Part shown: piece after piece, positions 1 to 6,418 of the stretch
How the letters are laid out: each line of letters starts with the position of its first letter
Position numbering within the stretch: position 1 is the stretch's first letter
Program-made: the position numbers and the translations under genes
Assembly (NCBI GenBank): GCA_020726085.1
Contig: DYTG01000027.1
Span: forward strand, 9,951 to 16,967
From: Sulfurovum sp.
Lineage (GTDB): Bacteria > Campylobacterota > Campylobacteria > Campylobacterales > Sulfurovaceae
Direction: 5' to 3'
DNA length: 7,017 bases
The notes under the pieces: model-generated
The model's database searches: none
Seen by the model: only the letters and a program-made list of their open reading frames with translations
Told to the model about the DNA's origin: nothing

Positions 1-992
1 ATATTAAAAAGTTTCATAATGGCTCTGTAGTCACTCGCCACATTGACATCAAGCATTTTCATGGGCATAGTGCAATCATTAGAATCAAATTTTGAAATAA
101 AATAATTTACCAATGTTGCATTATAGATTCTATCTTTGGCTTTTAGATTAAAGAGGTAACCGTTGTACCATAATTTCACTTTTGTGAGCAACTCCTCTTT
201 ATCTACTGTGGGGCAGTGTTTGAAGATAGTCTCTTCAAGCGAGTAATCTACCTCTTTTTGGGTAAAACCTGCCAATGCATTAAAAAGTTTATCGTGTGAG
301 ATATTTGAAGCGATATTAAACCCACTACTCAAACTATCAAGGGTAATTGGTGTCACCCCTGCAATAAACATCTTTTGCAAAGTTCCTATTTGGGTAGCAC
401 TTTTGAGGACTTCATAAAAGCTTCTCACAAACCCACCCTTGCCTACGATGGTCAAAAAATCATCTATCGAGTGTGCCAAAATAGCGTTTGCAAAGTGGTC
501 GTATTCGTCGATGAGGAGGTAGATTTGGTCTTGTTTGGTTATTTCAAAAAAGTATTTTATTAAGCTCATAGGGCTTTTGATTTCATCCAATGTTTCTAAA
601 TGTGTCCCATAGCCGTAGGTGGTCAAGTACCTATTGATTGAATATTTTACATTATCCCTAAAACCATTATAAATCTCCTCCATCCCCCCATCAGTATTAA
701 TCCCCGAAAACTCAAAAAATAAAATCCTAAAGCTATTTTTGAGTGGCGTGGGGTGTTGTCCGATGTAGGTATCCCCAAAGAGTGGTTCAAAATCACTTGC
801 GGAGTTTTCATCGTAATAGTATTGGAGTGTGGATAAAAAAAGAGATTTTCCAAAGCGTCGTGGGCGCAAGAAGATAAGAAACCTCTCATTCAAGCCCTCT
901 ATAGTCTCAATAAAATGTGTTTTATCAATATAGAGATAGTTGTTATCTTGAACCATTTTGTAGTTGCTGAGTCCGTAGATTATTTTTTTCAT
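1..992 (-). CDS. AAA-ATPase-like / PD-(D/E)XK nuclease family protein, C-terminus beyond the window
   Basis: Reading leftwards from ATG at 992-990, 330 codons are open without a stop and continue off the left edge. The protein has a degenerate P-loop RPRRFGKS (residues 43-50), a Walker B strand IYLLIDEYD (157-165), a sensor-like GVTPIT (212-217) and WYNGY (275-279). These are hallmarks of the AAA-ATPase_like family (PF09820), whose full-length members (roughly 500-560 aa) usually end in a PDDEXK_9 nuclease-like domain (PF08011). That domain would lie outside the window and is inferred only. The RRFGKS form of Walker A is normal for this family, so it is not a defect. AAAAGG at 999-1004 lies 6 nt before the ATG. 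The gene lies 70 nt after the recombinase gene with its own -10 box, so it is probably a separate accessory unit. Cellular role is unknown; these genes are common and multi-copy in Campylobacterota and Bacteroidetes. Confidence 0.88.
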   Translation of the reverse strand, partial: MKKIIYGLSNYKMVQDNNYLYIDKTHFIETIEGLNERFLIFLRPRRFGKSLFLSTLQYYYDENSASDFEPLFGDTYIGQHPTPLKNSFRILFFEFSGINTDGGMEEIYNGFRDNVKYSINRYLTTYGYGTHLETLDEIKSPMSLIKYFFEITKQDQIYLLIDEYDHFANAILAHSIDDFLTIVGKGGFVRSFYEVLKSATQIGTLQKMFIAGVTPITLDSLSSGFNIASNISHDKLFNALAGFTQKEVDYSLEETIFKHCPTVDKEELLTKVKLWYNGYLFNLKAKDRIYNATLVNYFISKFDSNDCTMPMKMLDVNVASDYRAIMKLFN

Positions 993-1019
993 CTTTAACC
1001 TTTTTTACTTACTTAAGCT

Positions 1020-1025
1020 ATTATA
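1020..1025 (-). promoter_or_regulatory. -10 box for the AAA-ATPase-like gene
   Basis: The minus strand reads GGCTATAATAG here, a perfect TATAAT about 28 nt upstream of the ATG at 992. A TTGAAA occurs further upstream but 22 nt away, too far for a classical -35. Campylobacterota sigma-70 promoters generally lack a conserved -35, so the -10 alone is acceptable. It implies a leader of about 20 nt and expression partly independent of the recombinase operon. Confidence 0.5.
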
Positions 1026-1062
1026 GCCAAAGTAGGGTTTTAAGGAGTTTCAATAGCCTCTT

Positions 1063-1884
1063 TTATCGACACAACGGATGAGCTGCTAGGTAGTCTTGGA
1101 GTTTTTTGGTACTGGCTAGTTGGGTATAGATTTGCGTTGATGCCATGGTTGTGTGTCCTAGAAGTTTGGAGATGTCGCTTAGTCTTGCATCGTTGTTGAG
1201 CAGTTCCGTAGCAAAGGTGTGGCGAAGTTGGTGAGGGGTAACCTTAATGCCTTTGGATTTGAAGAGTTTGGTGGTGGCGTGGCGAATTTGGTTGATGCTC
1301 ATCGTTTTGCCTTTTTTTTCAAAAAGATAGGTTTTGGGTTTGGCAAAGGTGATATGCTCCTCCAATGTTTTGGATACTATCTCTAGCAAGGGCAATTGTC
1401 GCTCTTTGTTGCCTTTGCCGTGGACAATAAGCCACTCTTTGGAGATGTTTTTTAGCTCAATCGAAGCTACTTCGCTGATGCGTAGCCCCACGCCGTACAT
1501 CAAAAAAATCAACGCCTTCTCTTGCAACGAAGCGATGGATAGGGCTTCATCAATGTAACTTGTAGCGATAGGCTTGGGGAGTGTTTTGGGTATCTTGATA
1601 GCATAGTCACCTACTAAATCAAAGGAGTAGCCCTTTTGTGCGTTTAAAAATTTGGTAAATCCTCGCACAGCGGAGAGCTTTTTGCTAATGGTTTTGGCCG
1701 CTTGTCCTACGAGTATCAAGCGAAAGGGTTTAATATCCAAACGATTATCGTCTATTGTATAATTGGAGCTAAGTTGTGTTAAAGCGATACGATAGGTAGT
1801 CAGTGTTGCGAGAGAGTAGCCTCGAATATCTTGCAGATACGCCAAATATTCACGCATCAAACGATCGTAATTAGGCAAGTGCAT
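1063..1884 (-). CDS. Tyrosine recombinase/integrase, Xer-like
   Basis: This 273-aa protein is a DNA strand-exchange enzyme of the tyrosine recombinase family. An N-terminal SAM-like core-binding domain covers about residues 5-90 and the catalytic domain about 105-270. All six expected active-site residues are visible: R135 in GLRISE, K157 in the GKGNKER beta-hairpin, H218 and R221 in PHQLRH, H244 in LLGH, and nucleophile Y253 in QIYTQL. It is therefore probably active. The length fits compact Xer enzymes and is shorter than the roughly 350-aa XerH of Helicobacter and Campylobacter. Its place in a housekeeping cluster, with no phage or integron genes nearby, suggests chromosome-dimer resolution rather than element mobility, but that is inference. 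The ATG lies inside the end of the acyltransferase gene (14-nt overlap), with AAAGGA at 1894-1899 as ribosome site. No dif-like site was recognised, so I give no symbol. Confidence 0.9.
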   Translation of the reverse strand: MHLPNYDRLMREYLAYLQDIRGYSLATLTTYRIALTQLSSNYTIDDNRLDIKPFRLILVGQAAKTISKKLSAVRGFTKFLNAQKGYSFDLVGDYAIKIPKTLPKPIATSYIDEALSIASLQEKALIFLMYGVGLRISEVASIELKNISKEWLIVHGKGNKERQLPLLEIVSKTLEEHITFAKPKTYLFEKKGKTMSINQIRHATTKLFKSKGIKVTPHQLRHTFATELLNNDARLSDISKLLGHTTMASTQIYTQLASTKKLQDYLAAHPLCR

Positions 1885-2479
1885 ACTCTAGCATCCTTTG
1901 ACGAAGATAGCTTTTGGCTTCATCGAGTTCCATATCATAGAGGTGTACCACTTGATAGTAGATATCCACCGTGCTAAAGGGTTTTGGGACGACAAACTTA
2001 TCCCATGAACGCAGTTGCCAATAGGACTGGGGTTTGTAATTGACCACAACAATAGGGAGTCTAAATTTAATCGCCAAAGCTACCACTCCATCGCTAAGAG
2101 TGTATCTGGGACCTTTGGGACCATCGGGGGTAAAGGAGATATTGTGATGTGCTTTTAAAATTTTGATAGCATTCATCAACGCTCCTCTTGCCCCTCTAGC
2201 ACTAGAGCCTCGTATGGCGGTAATGGAGAGTTTGGTTAAAAGTTTGGTGAGTATCTCCCCATCGTGATGTTGGCTTACGATTGAGAACTTTTCGCCTTTG
2301 AGCTTGAGACCTTGATAGACAAGCAAAGAGACAAAAAGCTCCGAGTGCCATCCTACAAGCAAGGCGTTATCGTTACACTCCTCATCCAAATAGTGAAAGT
2401 TTTTGCGATAACTCTTCCAAAACATTACCATCAAAAAATAAATCAAAGAGGGTAAAATCCACAAAGAGATTTTACGCAA
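1871..2479 (-). CDS. Lysophospholipid acyltransferase family protein (DUF374)
   Basis: This 202-aa protein matches the DUF374 (PF04028) branch of the lysophospholipid/lipid A acyltransferase-like superfamily. It has a hydrophobic N-terminal segment (about residues 5-20) that probably anchors it to the inner membrane. It then shows WHSE (44-47), SQHHDGE (69-75), RGSSARGA (90-97) and TPDGPKGPR (117-125), the conserved blocks of this family. By homology it transfers an acyl chain to a lipid or glycolipid acceptor; the substrate is not known. The start is TTG at 2479-2477, chosen because AAAGAG lies 5 nt upstream and because starting at the next ATG (codon 18) would remove the hydrophobic segment. 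It begins 11 nt after the miaB stop and overlaps the recombinase gene by 14 nt, so it sits inside one leftward operon. Confidence 0.88.
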   Translation of the reverse strand: MRKISLWILPSLIYFLMVMFWKSYRKNFHYLDEECNDNALLVGWHSELFVSLLVYQGLKLKGEKFSIVSQHHDGEILTKLLTKLSITAIRGSSARGARGALMNAIKILKAHHNISFTPDGPKGPRYTLSDGVVALAIKFRLPIVVVNYKPQSYWQLRSWDKFVVPKPFSTVDIYYQVVHLYDMELDEAKSYLRQRMLEYALA

Positions 2480-2490
2480 AATAGCTCTTT

Positions 2491-3795
2491 TTAGCTTTTT
2501 GATACCAACTCTCCTATCAATTGTGTACGAAACGCTTGGGTAATTCTTACTTCCCTAAACTCTCCCAAAAGCTCTTCTGAGCCTTTAACCAATACGCTTC
2601 GCCCCCCCTCGGTACGACCTGCAATGGAGTGATTTTTTTGAAGCTCATCAAAATAGAGGCTCTCAATTTTGCCTATTTGAGCCTCCATAATCTCATCAAG
2701 GATTTGCGTGTGCCGTGCTTGAAGCAGACTAAGGCGTTGGGAAGCAGTAGCATCATCAATAGGATTGGCGTAAGAAGCCGCCTCGGTATGGGGGCGTGGG
2801 GAGTACTTAAATGAAAAGAGCTTATCAAAACGCACCGTCTCTAGCACCTCCATAGTATGAGCAAAATCCGCCTCACTCTCTCCTGGAAAGCCAACGATAA
2901 TATCCGTAGAGATAGTCGCATCGGGGAGAAGTTCTCTTATTTTGGCACAACGATCCAAAAACCACTCTTTGGTATAGCCTCGTTTCATCGCTTTGAGCAA
3001 CGTCGTTGAACCGCTTTGCAAGGGGATGTGAATCTGTTTGCAAATTTTGGGATTGGAGGCAAACTCTTCTAGGAAAGCATTATCCATATGGAGCGGATGA
3101 GGGGAGGTGAAGCGAATACGTCTAAGCCCTTCGATTTTGCTCACCTCTTGAAGCAGTCTTGTAAAGTTCATTTTGGCTTCATTGCCACTAAAGCGTCGTC
3201 CGTAGTTATTGACATTTTGCCCCAATAGCATCACCTCTTTAGCCCCCTTATCAACAGCACGTTGTATCTCTTTGATAATAATATCACTGGGGATTGAAAT
3301 CTCCTCGCCTCTTGTGACGGGTACGATGCAAAAGGTACACTGCTTATCACAACCAATAGAGATATTCACCATCGCACTAAAAGGATTGGAGCGGTACTCA
3401 CCAAAATCAAAATGGCTCTCGTCATGCCTCGTATCGATCTCTACGGCGTGTTTTTTATCGACTACTTCATTGATTTTGGAGACGTTTCTAGCTCCTAGTA
3501 CAAAATCGACACTGGGGGCTTTGCGGATAATCTCTTGCCCCAAATGCGACGCTGTACAACCGCACACTCCTATTTTAGCACCCTCTTTTTTGCGTTTGTT
3601 AAAGACCCCAATCTCCGAAAAGAGTTTGGATACAGGTTTTTCACGCACACTACAGGTATTAATCATTATCAAATCCGCCTCTTCTAGCGAGGTGGTCAAT
3701 TCATAAGGCTCTTTTCGGTTGAGCTGGGCAATTAAATGTTCGCTATCACGCACATTCATCGCACACCCAAGCGTCTCTAAAAACAGTTTTTTCAT
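2491..3795 (-). CDS. miaB: tRNA (N6-isopentenyladenosine(37)-C2)-methylthiotransferase MiaB
   Basis: MiaB is a cytoplasmic radical-SAM enzyme with two [4Fe-4S] clusters that converts i6A37 to ms2i6A37 in tRNAs reading UNN codons. The 434-aa protein has the full architecture. The N-terminal UPF0004 domain carries cluster-binding cysteines C11, C48 (NTCSVREK) and C80 (GCTAS, with an extra C78 two residues before). The radical-SAM CxxxCxxC motif is C149/C153/C156. HIPLQSGS (256-263) and DIIVGFPGE (298-306) follow, then a C-terminal TRAM RNA-binding domain at about 372-432. It is somewhat shorter than the E. coli enzyme (474 aa), as I would expect in Campylobacterota. The ATG lies 3 nt after the stop of the upstream small gene with no obvious Shine-Dalgarno of its own, which suggests translational coupling. 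No defects are seen. Confidence 0.97.
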   Translation of the reverse strand: MKKLFLETLGCAMNVRDSEHLIAQLNRKEPYELTTSLEEADLIMINTCSVREKPVSKLFSEIGVFNKRKKEGAKIGVCGCTASHLGQEIIRKAPSVDFVLGARNVSKINEVVDKKHAVEIDTRHDESHFDFGEYRSNPFSAMVNISIGCDKQCTFCIVPVTRGEEISIPSDIIIKEIQRAVDKGAKEVMLLGQNVNNYGRRFSGNEAKMNFTRLLQEVSKIEGLRRIRFTSPHPLHMDNAFLEEFASNPKICKQIHIPLQSGSTTLLKAMKRGYTKEWFLDRCAKIRELLPDATISTDIIVGFPGESEADFAHTMEVLETVRFDKLFSFKYSPRPHTEAASYANPIDDATASQRLSLLQARHTQILDEIMEAQIGKIESLYFDELQKNHSIAGRTEGGRSVLVKGSEELLGEFREVRITQAFRTQLIGELVSKS

Positions 3796-3798
3796 GGA

Positions 3799-4038
3799 TT
3801 AACGAACAATATGCACTTCATAAATATACTCACCTTCGTCAAGTCCGTATTTGACCTCACGCATATAGACGGAGTAGCCTTTGTTTTCGTAGTATTCTAG
3901 CATCTCTTTGAGTTCTTTGTGAGAATTTTCATTGTCAAAATACAAAATAGTATTTTTCTCCAACTCCTCTTCAATTTTCTCCAAAGCAATGGTTTTTGGT
4001 TTAGATTTTAATGTTTTTCGTGCAAGTTTAAGTTCCAT
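3799..4038 (-). CDS. HP0268-like small nuclease family protein
   Basis: This 79-aa protein resembles Helicobacter pylori HP0268 (about 80 aa) along its length. It shares the MELKLARKT start, the KSKPKTIALE-type segment, a central ILYFDNENSHK strand-helix (31-41), a GYSVY strand (54-58) and the ending EYIYEVHIV (70-78). HP0268 has been reported as a small nuclease with DNA-nicking and RNase activity; carrying that over here is inference. The frame extends 8 codons further to a TTG at 4062. I prefer the ATG at 4038 because AGAGGA lies about 11 nt before it and because the resulting length and N-terminus match the family. It is the first gene of the leftward cluster, directly before miaB and divergent from nusA. 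This neighbourhood is, as I recall, conserved in Campylobacter and Helicobacter. Confidence 0.85.
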   Translation of the reverse strand: MELKLARKTLKSKPKTIALEKIEEELEKNTILYFDNENSHKELKEMLEYYENKGYSVYMREVKYGLDEGEYIYEVHIVR

Positions 4039-4071
4039 GACTCTTTTTTTCCTCTGTTGCAAATTGGTTAT

Positions 4072-4077
4072 ATTATA
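4072..4077 (-). promoter_or_regulatory. -10 box for the HP0268-like/miaB/acyltransferase/xer operon
   Basis: The minus strand reads GACTATAATATAACC, with a perfect TATAAT about 34 nt upstream of the ATG at 4038. That gives a leader of roughly 27 nt. The upstream flank is A/T-rich with no clear -35, as usual in Campylobacterota. With only short gaps or overlaps downstream, this could drive all four genes to 1063. Confidence 0.6.
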
Positions 4078-4139
4078 GTCAAATTACAATAAATATTGAT
4101 TGAAAGCGTCCATTAATTTAATTTAAAGAATATTTAGTG

Positions 4140-4145
4140 TACAAT
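4140..4145 (+). promoter_or_regulatory. -10 box for nusA-vanW
   Basis: TACAAT, preceded by TTTAGTG and a T/A-rich stretch (about 4113-4137), lies about 114 nt before the nusA start. It diverges from the opposite -10 at 4072-4077 with about 62 bp between the boxes. It would give an unusually long leader, near 107 nt, which contains the dyad described separately. Confidence 0.45.
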
Positions 4146-4178
4146 TAAATCCTTCAAACGAGGACTTCTAAAAACTTC

Positions 4179-4228
4179 AAACCAACTAGAACTTTTTGAT
4201 ACATCTTGTACCATATCGCAGTTGGTTT
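4179..4228 (+). promoter_or_regulatory. Dyad (possible RNA hairpin) in the nusA leader
   Basis: AAACCAACT at 4179-4187 and AGTTGGTTT at 4220-4228 are perfect 9-base inverted repeats with a 32-nt loop. The loop contains a small nested dyad, TACA-TCT-TGTA (4200-4210). The right arm runs into TTTTAA. In RNA it would form a stem between the likely start of transcription and the nusA ribosome site. It is too AT-rich and long-looped to be a confident terminator. A leader control element, an operator or coincidence all remain possible. Confidence 0.35.
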
Positions 4229-4245
4229 TAATTCACACATTACCT

Positions 4246-4251
4246 AAAGGA
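4246..4251 (+). promoter_or_regulatory. Ribosome binding site deciding the nusA TTG start
   Basis: AAAGGA lies 7 nt before TTG at 4259-4261. No ATG lies between this site and the conserved NusA N-terminus (MEKILDIVEAIA), and the protein begins exactly where family members begin. The TTG is therefore almost certainly the true start. Confidence 0.8.
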
Positions 4252-4258
4252 ACATATT

Positions 4259-5386
4259 TTGGAAAAGATATTAGACATTGTTGAGGCAATTGCACATGAG
4301 AAAAATATATCAAAACAAGAAGCAATAGAGGGCTTCAAAGAGGCTATCATTAATACAGCCAAAAAGATTACATCTTCCTATGATGGCGACTTTGAGGTAG
4401 TGATTGATAATGTGAAAAAAAACTACACTCTCTATCGAGTCATTACGGTTGTTGATGATAAAAAAGAGACGCAAGAAAACGGCAATACCATACCATTGAG
4501 TCAAGCCAAAGAGTTTGATAGCTCCATCGAAGTAGGCGACAAGCTCAACACGGAGATAATACTCGAAGATTATGGGCGTACGGCATCTGCTAATCTCTTT
4601 CGAGAGCTTGAATACCATATCCAAAGACGTATCGAAAAGAGCATTTTTGAAAAGTATAAAGCCCAAATTGGCAACGTCTTACACGGCATTGTTACACGAG
4701 TCGATGCTAGTAACAATACCTTTGTGGAGATTGGCGAACTCAAAGGATTGCTTACCCAACGTAACCGTATCAAAGGCGAAAAGTTCAAACACGGTGATAG
4801 CATCAAAGTACTTTTGCGTTATGTATCGATTGACCCTAGCTACGGGATGATTTTGGAGCTTACTCGAACCGCTCCCAAATTTTTAGAAGAACTTATGGCT
4901 CACGAAGTGCCTGAAATTCAAGATGGGATAGTGAAGATTGTAGCGTGTGCTCGTATTCCAGGTGAAAGAGCCAAATTGGCTCTCAAAACCGACCAACTCA
5001 ATATTGATCCTGTTGGAGCGGCTGTGGGTGTCAAAGGGGTGCGTATCAATGCTGTAAGCAAAGAGCTACACAATGAAAATATCGACTGTTTGGAGTACTC
5101 CAGTGTCCCCGAAATCTATGTCACCAGAGCCTTATCTCCTGCGATTGTGCAAAACATCAAAATCGTAGGCACCAAAGCCACGGTCGATATTACCAGTGAC
5201 CAAAAAGCCAAAGCTATTGGGCGAAGCGGTATCAATATCCGATTGGCCTCCATGCTTACAGGATATACTATCGAACTCAACGAAGTGCAAGGCATTACCG
5301 ACCGCTCAGCTCAAACCTCACTCAAAGAGTTTCAAGAGAACAACAAAACCACCGATACATCAGCACTTGAAGAACTCTTCAAATAA
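4259..5386 (+). CDS. nusA: Transcription termination/antitermination factor NusA
   Basis: NusA binds RNA polymerase and nascent RNA and modulates pausing, termination and antitermination. The 375-aa protein shows the standard order: an N-terminal polymerase-binding domain (about 1-130), an S1 domain (about 136-202, GNVLHGIVTRVDASNNTFVE), KH1 (about 230-290, with GVKGVRINAVSKEL), and KH2 (about 300-342, with AIGRSGINIRLASMLTG). It stops shortly after KH2 and lacks the acidic repeats of the 495-aa E. coli protein, which is normal outside gammaproteobacteria and matches Campylobacterota NusA. The start is TTG with a good Shine-Dalgarno. It is not linked to rimP or infB as in E. coli. Instead it heads a unit with the VanW-family gene one base downstream. 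The long leader with a dyad may allow regulation, but that is inference. Confidence 0.96.
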   Translation: MEKILDIVEAIAHEKNISKQEAIEGFKEAIINTAKKITSSYDGDFEVVIDNVKKNYTLYRVITVVDDKKETQENGNTIPLSQAKEFDSSIEVGDKLNTEIILEDYGRTASANLFRELEYHIQRRIEKSIFEKYKAQIGNVLHGIVTRVDASNNTFVEIGELKGLLTQRNRIKGEKFKHGDSIKVLLRYVSIDPSYGMILELTRTAPKFLEELMAHEVPEIQDGIVKIVACARIPGERAKLALKTDQLNIDPVGAAVGVKGVRINAVSKELHNENIDCLEYSSVPEIYVTRALSPAIVQNIKIVGTKATVDITSDQKAKAIGRSGINIRLASMLTGYTIELNEVQGITDRSAQTSLKEFQENNKTTDTSALEELFK

Positions 5387-5387
5387 A

Positions 5388-6239
5388 ATGTTTGCAATAA
5401 AAAAGCCAAAAGGACTCAAACCTCTCTCAAGCTACCATCCCAAGCTCTTAGGTTTGGCAATTTGGCTCAAACAACAAGAGCGAAAAGTTGCATTACTTTT
5501 GGATAAACACACCTACACCACACAAAAACAGAGCCACCCACTCCCCTATCGCATCATCAAGCACCAAAGCACACTTTTGCGAAAATTGGGTCAAAGCCAA
5601 ATGTATCTTCAGTACAACAAAGTAGAAAATCTCAAACTTGTTGTCGAGGCTCTCAATGGAGCTATTATTAAACCCAACGAAACCTTTTCTTATTTTAAAC
5701 TTTTGGGTCGCCCCAGTGCCAAACGGGGATTTAAAAAGGGTATGGAGCTTTCGCACGGCGAGGTTAAACCCGCTATCGGAGGAGGTATTTGTCAATCTTC
5801 AAATCTTATCTATTGGATGGCTTTGCATACTCCTTTGGAAATCATTGAGCGTCACCACCACAGCTTTGACCCCTTTCCTGATGAGGGACGTGTGCTTCCT
5901 TTTGCTAGTGGGGCTACGGTGATGTATAACTATTTGGATTTGCGATTTAAAAACACGACACCCCATACTTTGCAACTGTTGCTTTGGATGGATGATAAAT
6001 ATTTGCACGGAGAGTTTCGTATCGACGGCACGTTAAACCAAAGCTACAAAGTCTATGAAGCCAACCACTACTTTGAGTGCATCAACGGCATCTATTTTCG
6101 CAACAATGAACTCCACCGCAAAATCATCGACAAAACCACAGGCAACAAACTCGAAACTCAATTTATCGTCCGCAACTATTCGCAAGTCAAATACATACCC
6201 ACTGCCCAAAAACTCAAAGACAAACTAAGCACCCTCTAG
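5388..6239 (+). CDS. VanW family protein
   Basis: This 283-aa protein has a clear VanW domain (PF04294) at about residues 75-205. Recognisable blocks are NKVENLKLVVEALNG (77-91), NETFSYFKLLGRPS (97-110), GGGICQSSNLIYWM (131-144) and ERHHHSFDPFPDEGR (154-168), then PFASGATVMYNYLDL (171-185). The family is named after the accessory gene vanW of vanB-type vancomycin-resistance clusters. Its biochemical role is unknown and it does not itself imply resistance; no vanHBX genes are present. No signal peptide or membrane helix is seen, so it looks cytoplasmic. The frame is open back to 5196 inside nusA, but I start at ATG 5388, one base after the nusA stop, because the extra 64 codons are a shadow of nusA and unlike VanW. 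The Shine-Dalgarno is weak, so coupling to nusA translation is likely. It ends with TAG. Confidence 0.9.
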   Translation: MFAIKKPKGLKPLSSYHPKLLGLAIWLKQQERKVALLLDKHTYTTQKQSHPLPYRIIKHQSTLLRKLGQSQMYLQYNKVENLKLVVEALNGAIIKPNETFSYFKLLGRPSAKRGFKKGMELSHGEVKPAIGGGICQSSNLIYWMALHTPLEIIERHHHSFDPFPDEGRVLPFASGATVMYNYLDLRFKNTTPHTLQLLLWMDDKYLHGEFRIDGTLNQSYKVYEANHYFECINGIYFRNNELHRKIIDKTTGNKLETQFIVRNYSQVKYIPTAQKLKDKLSTL

Positions 6240-6357
6240 ACCTCCATTGAGGGACACAACCATTTCACACTCCCAATAAGACAATACCTTGAAGATATGA
6301 AGTGGATAGAGTTATCACTCAACTTTTTGCCTAGATGAAATAAAATTTATATGTCTA

Positions 6358-6418
6358 AGATAATATATTAGCTATAATATGAATATTAATTTACAAAGAG
6401 ATAATATGTTAGCTATAA
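6358..6418 (+). repeat. Two 20-bp near-identical direct repeats around the HTH gene start
   Basis: AGATAATATATTAGCTATAA (6358-6377) and a copy at 6399-6418 match at 19 of 20 positions, spaced 41 bp start to start. The first covers most of the candidate -10 box. The second covers the ATG at 6406. The first is also part of an imperfect palindrome, ATATTA-GCTA-TAATAT (6365-6380). Placement over promoter and start suggests either operator sites for the encoded regulator or a small tandem duplication. Confidence 0.6.
6373..6378 (+). promoter_or_regulatory. -10 box for the HTH gene
   Basis: TATAAT in an A/T-rich context lies 27 nt before the ATG at 6406, implying a leader of about 20 nt. It sits at the end of the first direct repeat, where a bound regulator would block it. 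Confidence 0.45.

Noticed and set aside
647..889. 80-codon minus-strand ORF
   Set aside because: It is an out-of-frame shadow inside the AAA-ATPase-like gene, whose own frame is intact through this region.
3209..3706. 165-codon plus-strand ORF opposite miaB
   Set aside because: It is exactly antisense to the conserved radical-SAM and N-terminal domains of miaB and has no protein-like motifs or convincing ribosome site.
4131..4150. Possible dif-like Xer site near TGTACAATTAAAT
   Set aside because: It resembles one dif arm loosely but no paired arm at correct spacing is visible, and the sequence is better explained as the nusA -10 region.
4310..4850. Several ORFs of 78-118 codons in other frames over nusA
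   Set aside because: They overlap the S1 and N-terminal coding region of a clear nusA and carry no family features, so they are shadows.
5196..5387. 64-codon N-terminal extension of the VanW frame inside nusA
   Set aside because: It overlaps the conserved KH2 region of nusA, and the family-like protein begins at or after ATG 5388.
6241..6252. CCTC-CATT-GAGG hairpin right after the VanW stop
   Set aside because: It is a four-base stem without a following T-run.
6309..6328. GAGT-TATC-ACTC hairpin followed by TTTTT, as terminator of nusA-vanW
   Set aside because: The stem is only 4 bp with weak flanking pairs, and two bases separate it from the first extension pair; too weak to call although a terminator is expected about here.
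6240..6338. Open frame of 32 codons continuing after the VanW TAG stop
   Set aside because: A stop-free run this short is expected by chance fairly often (about one in five), and VanW proteins typically end near the TAG.
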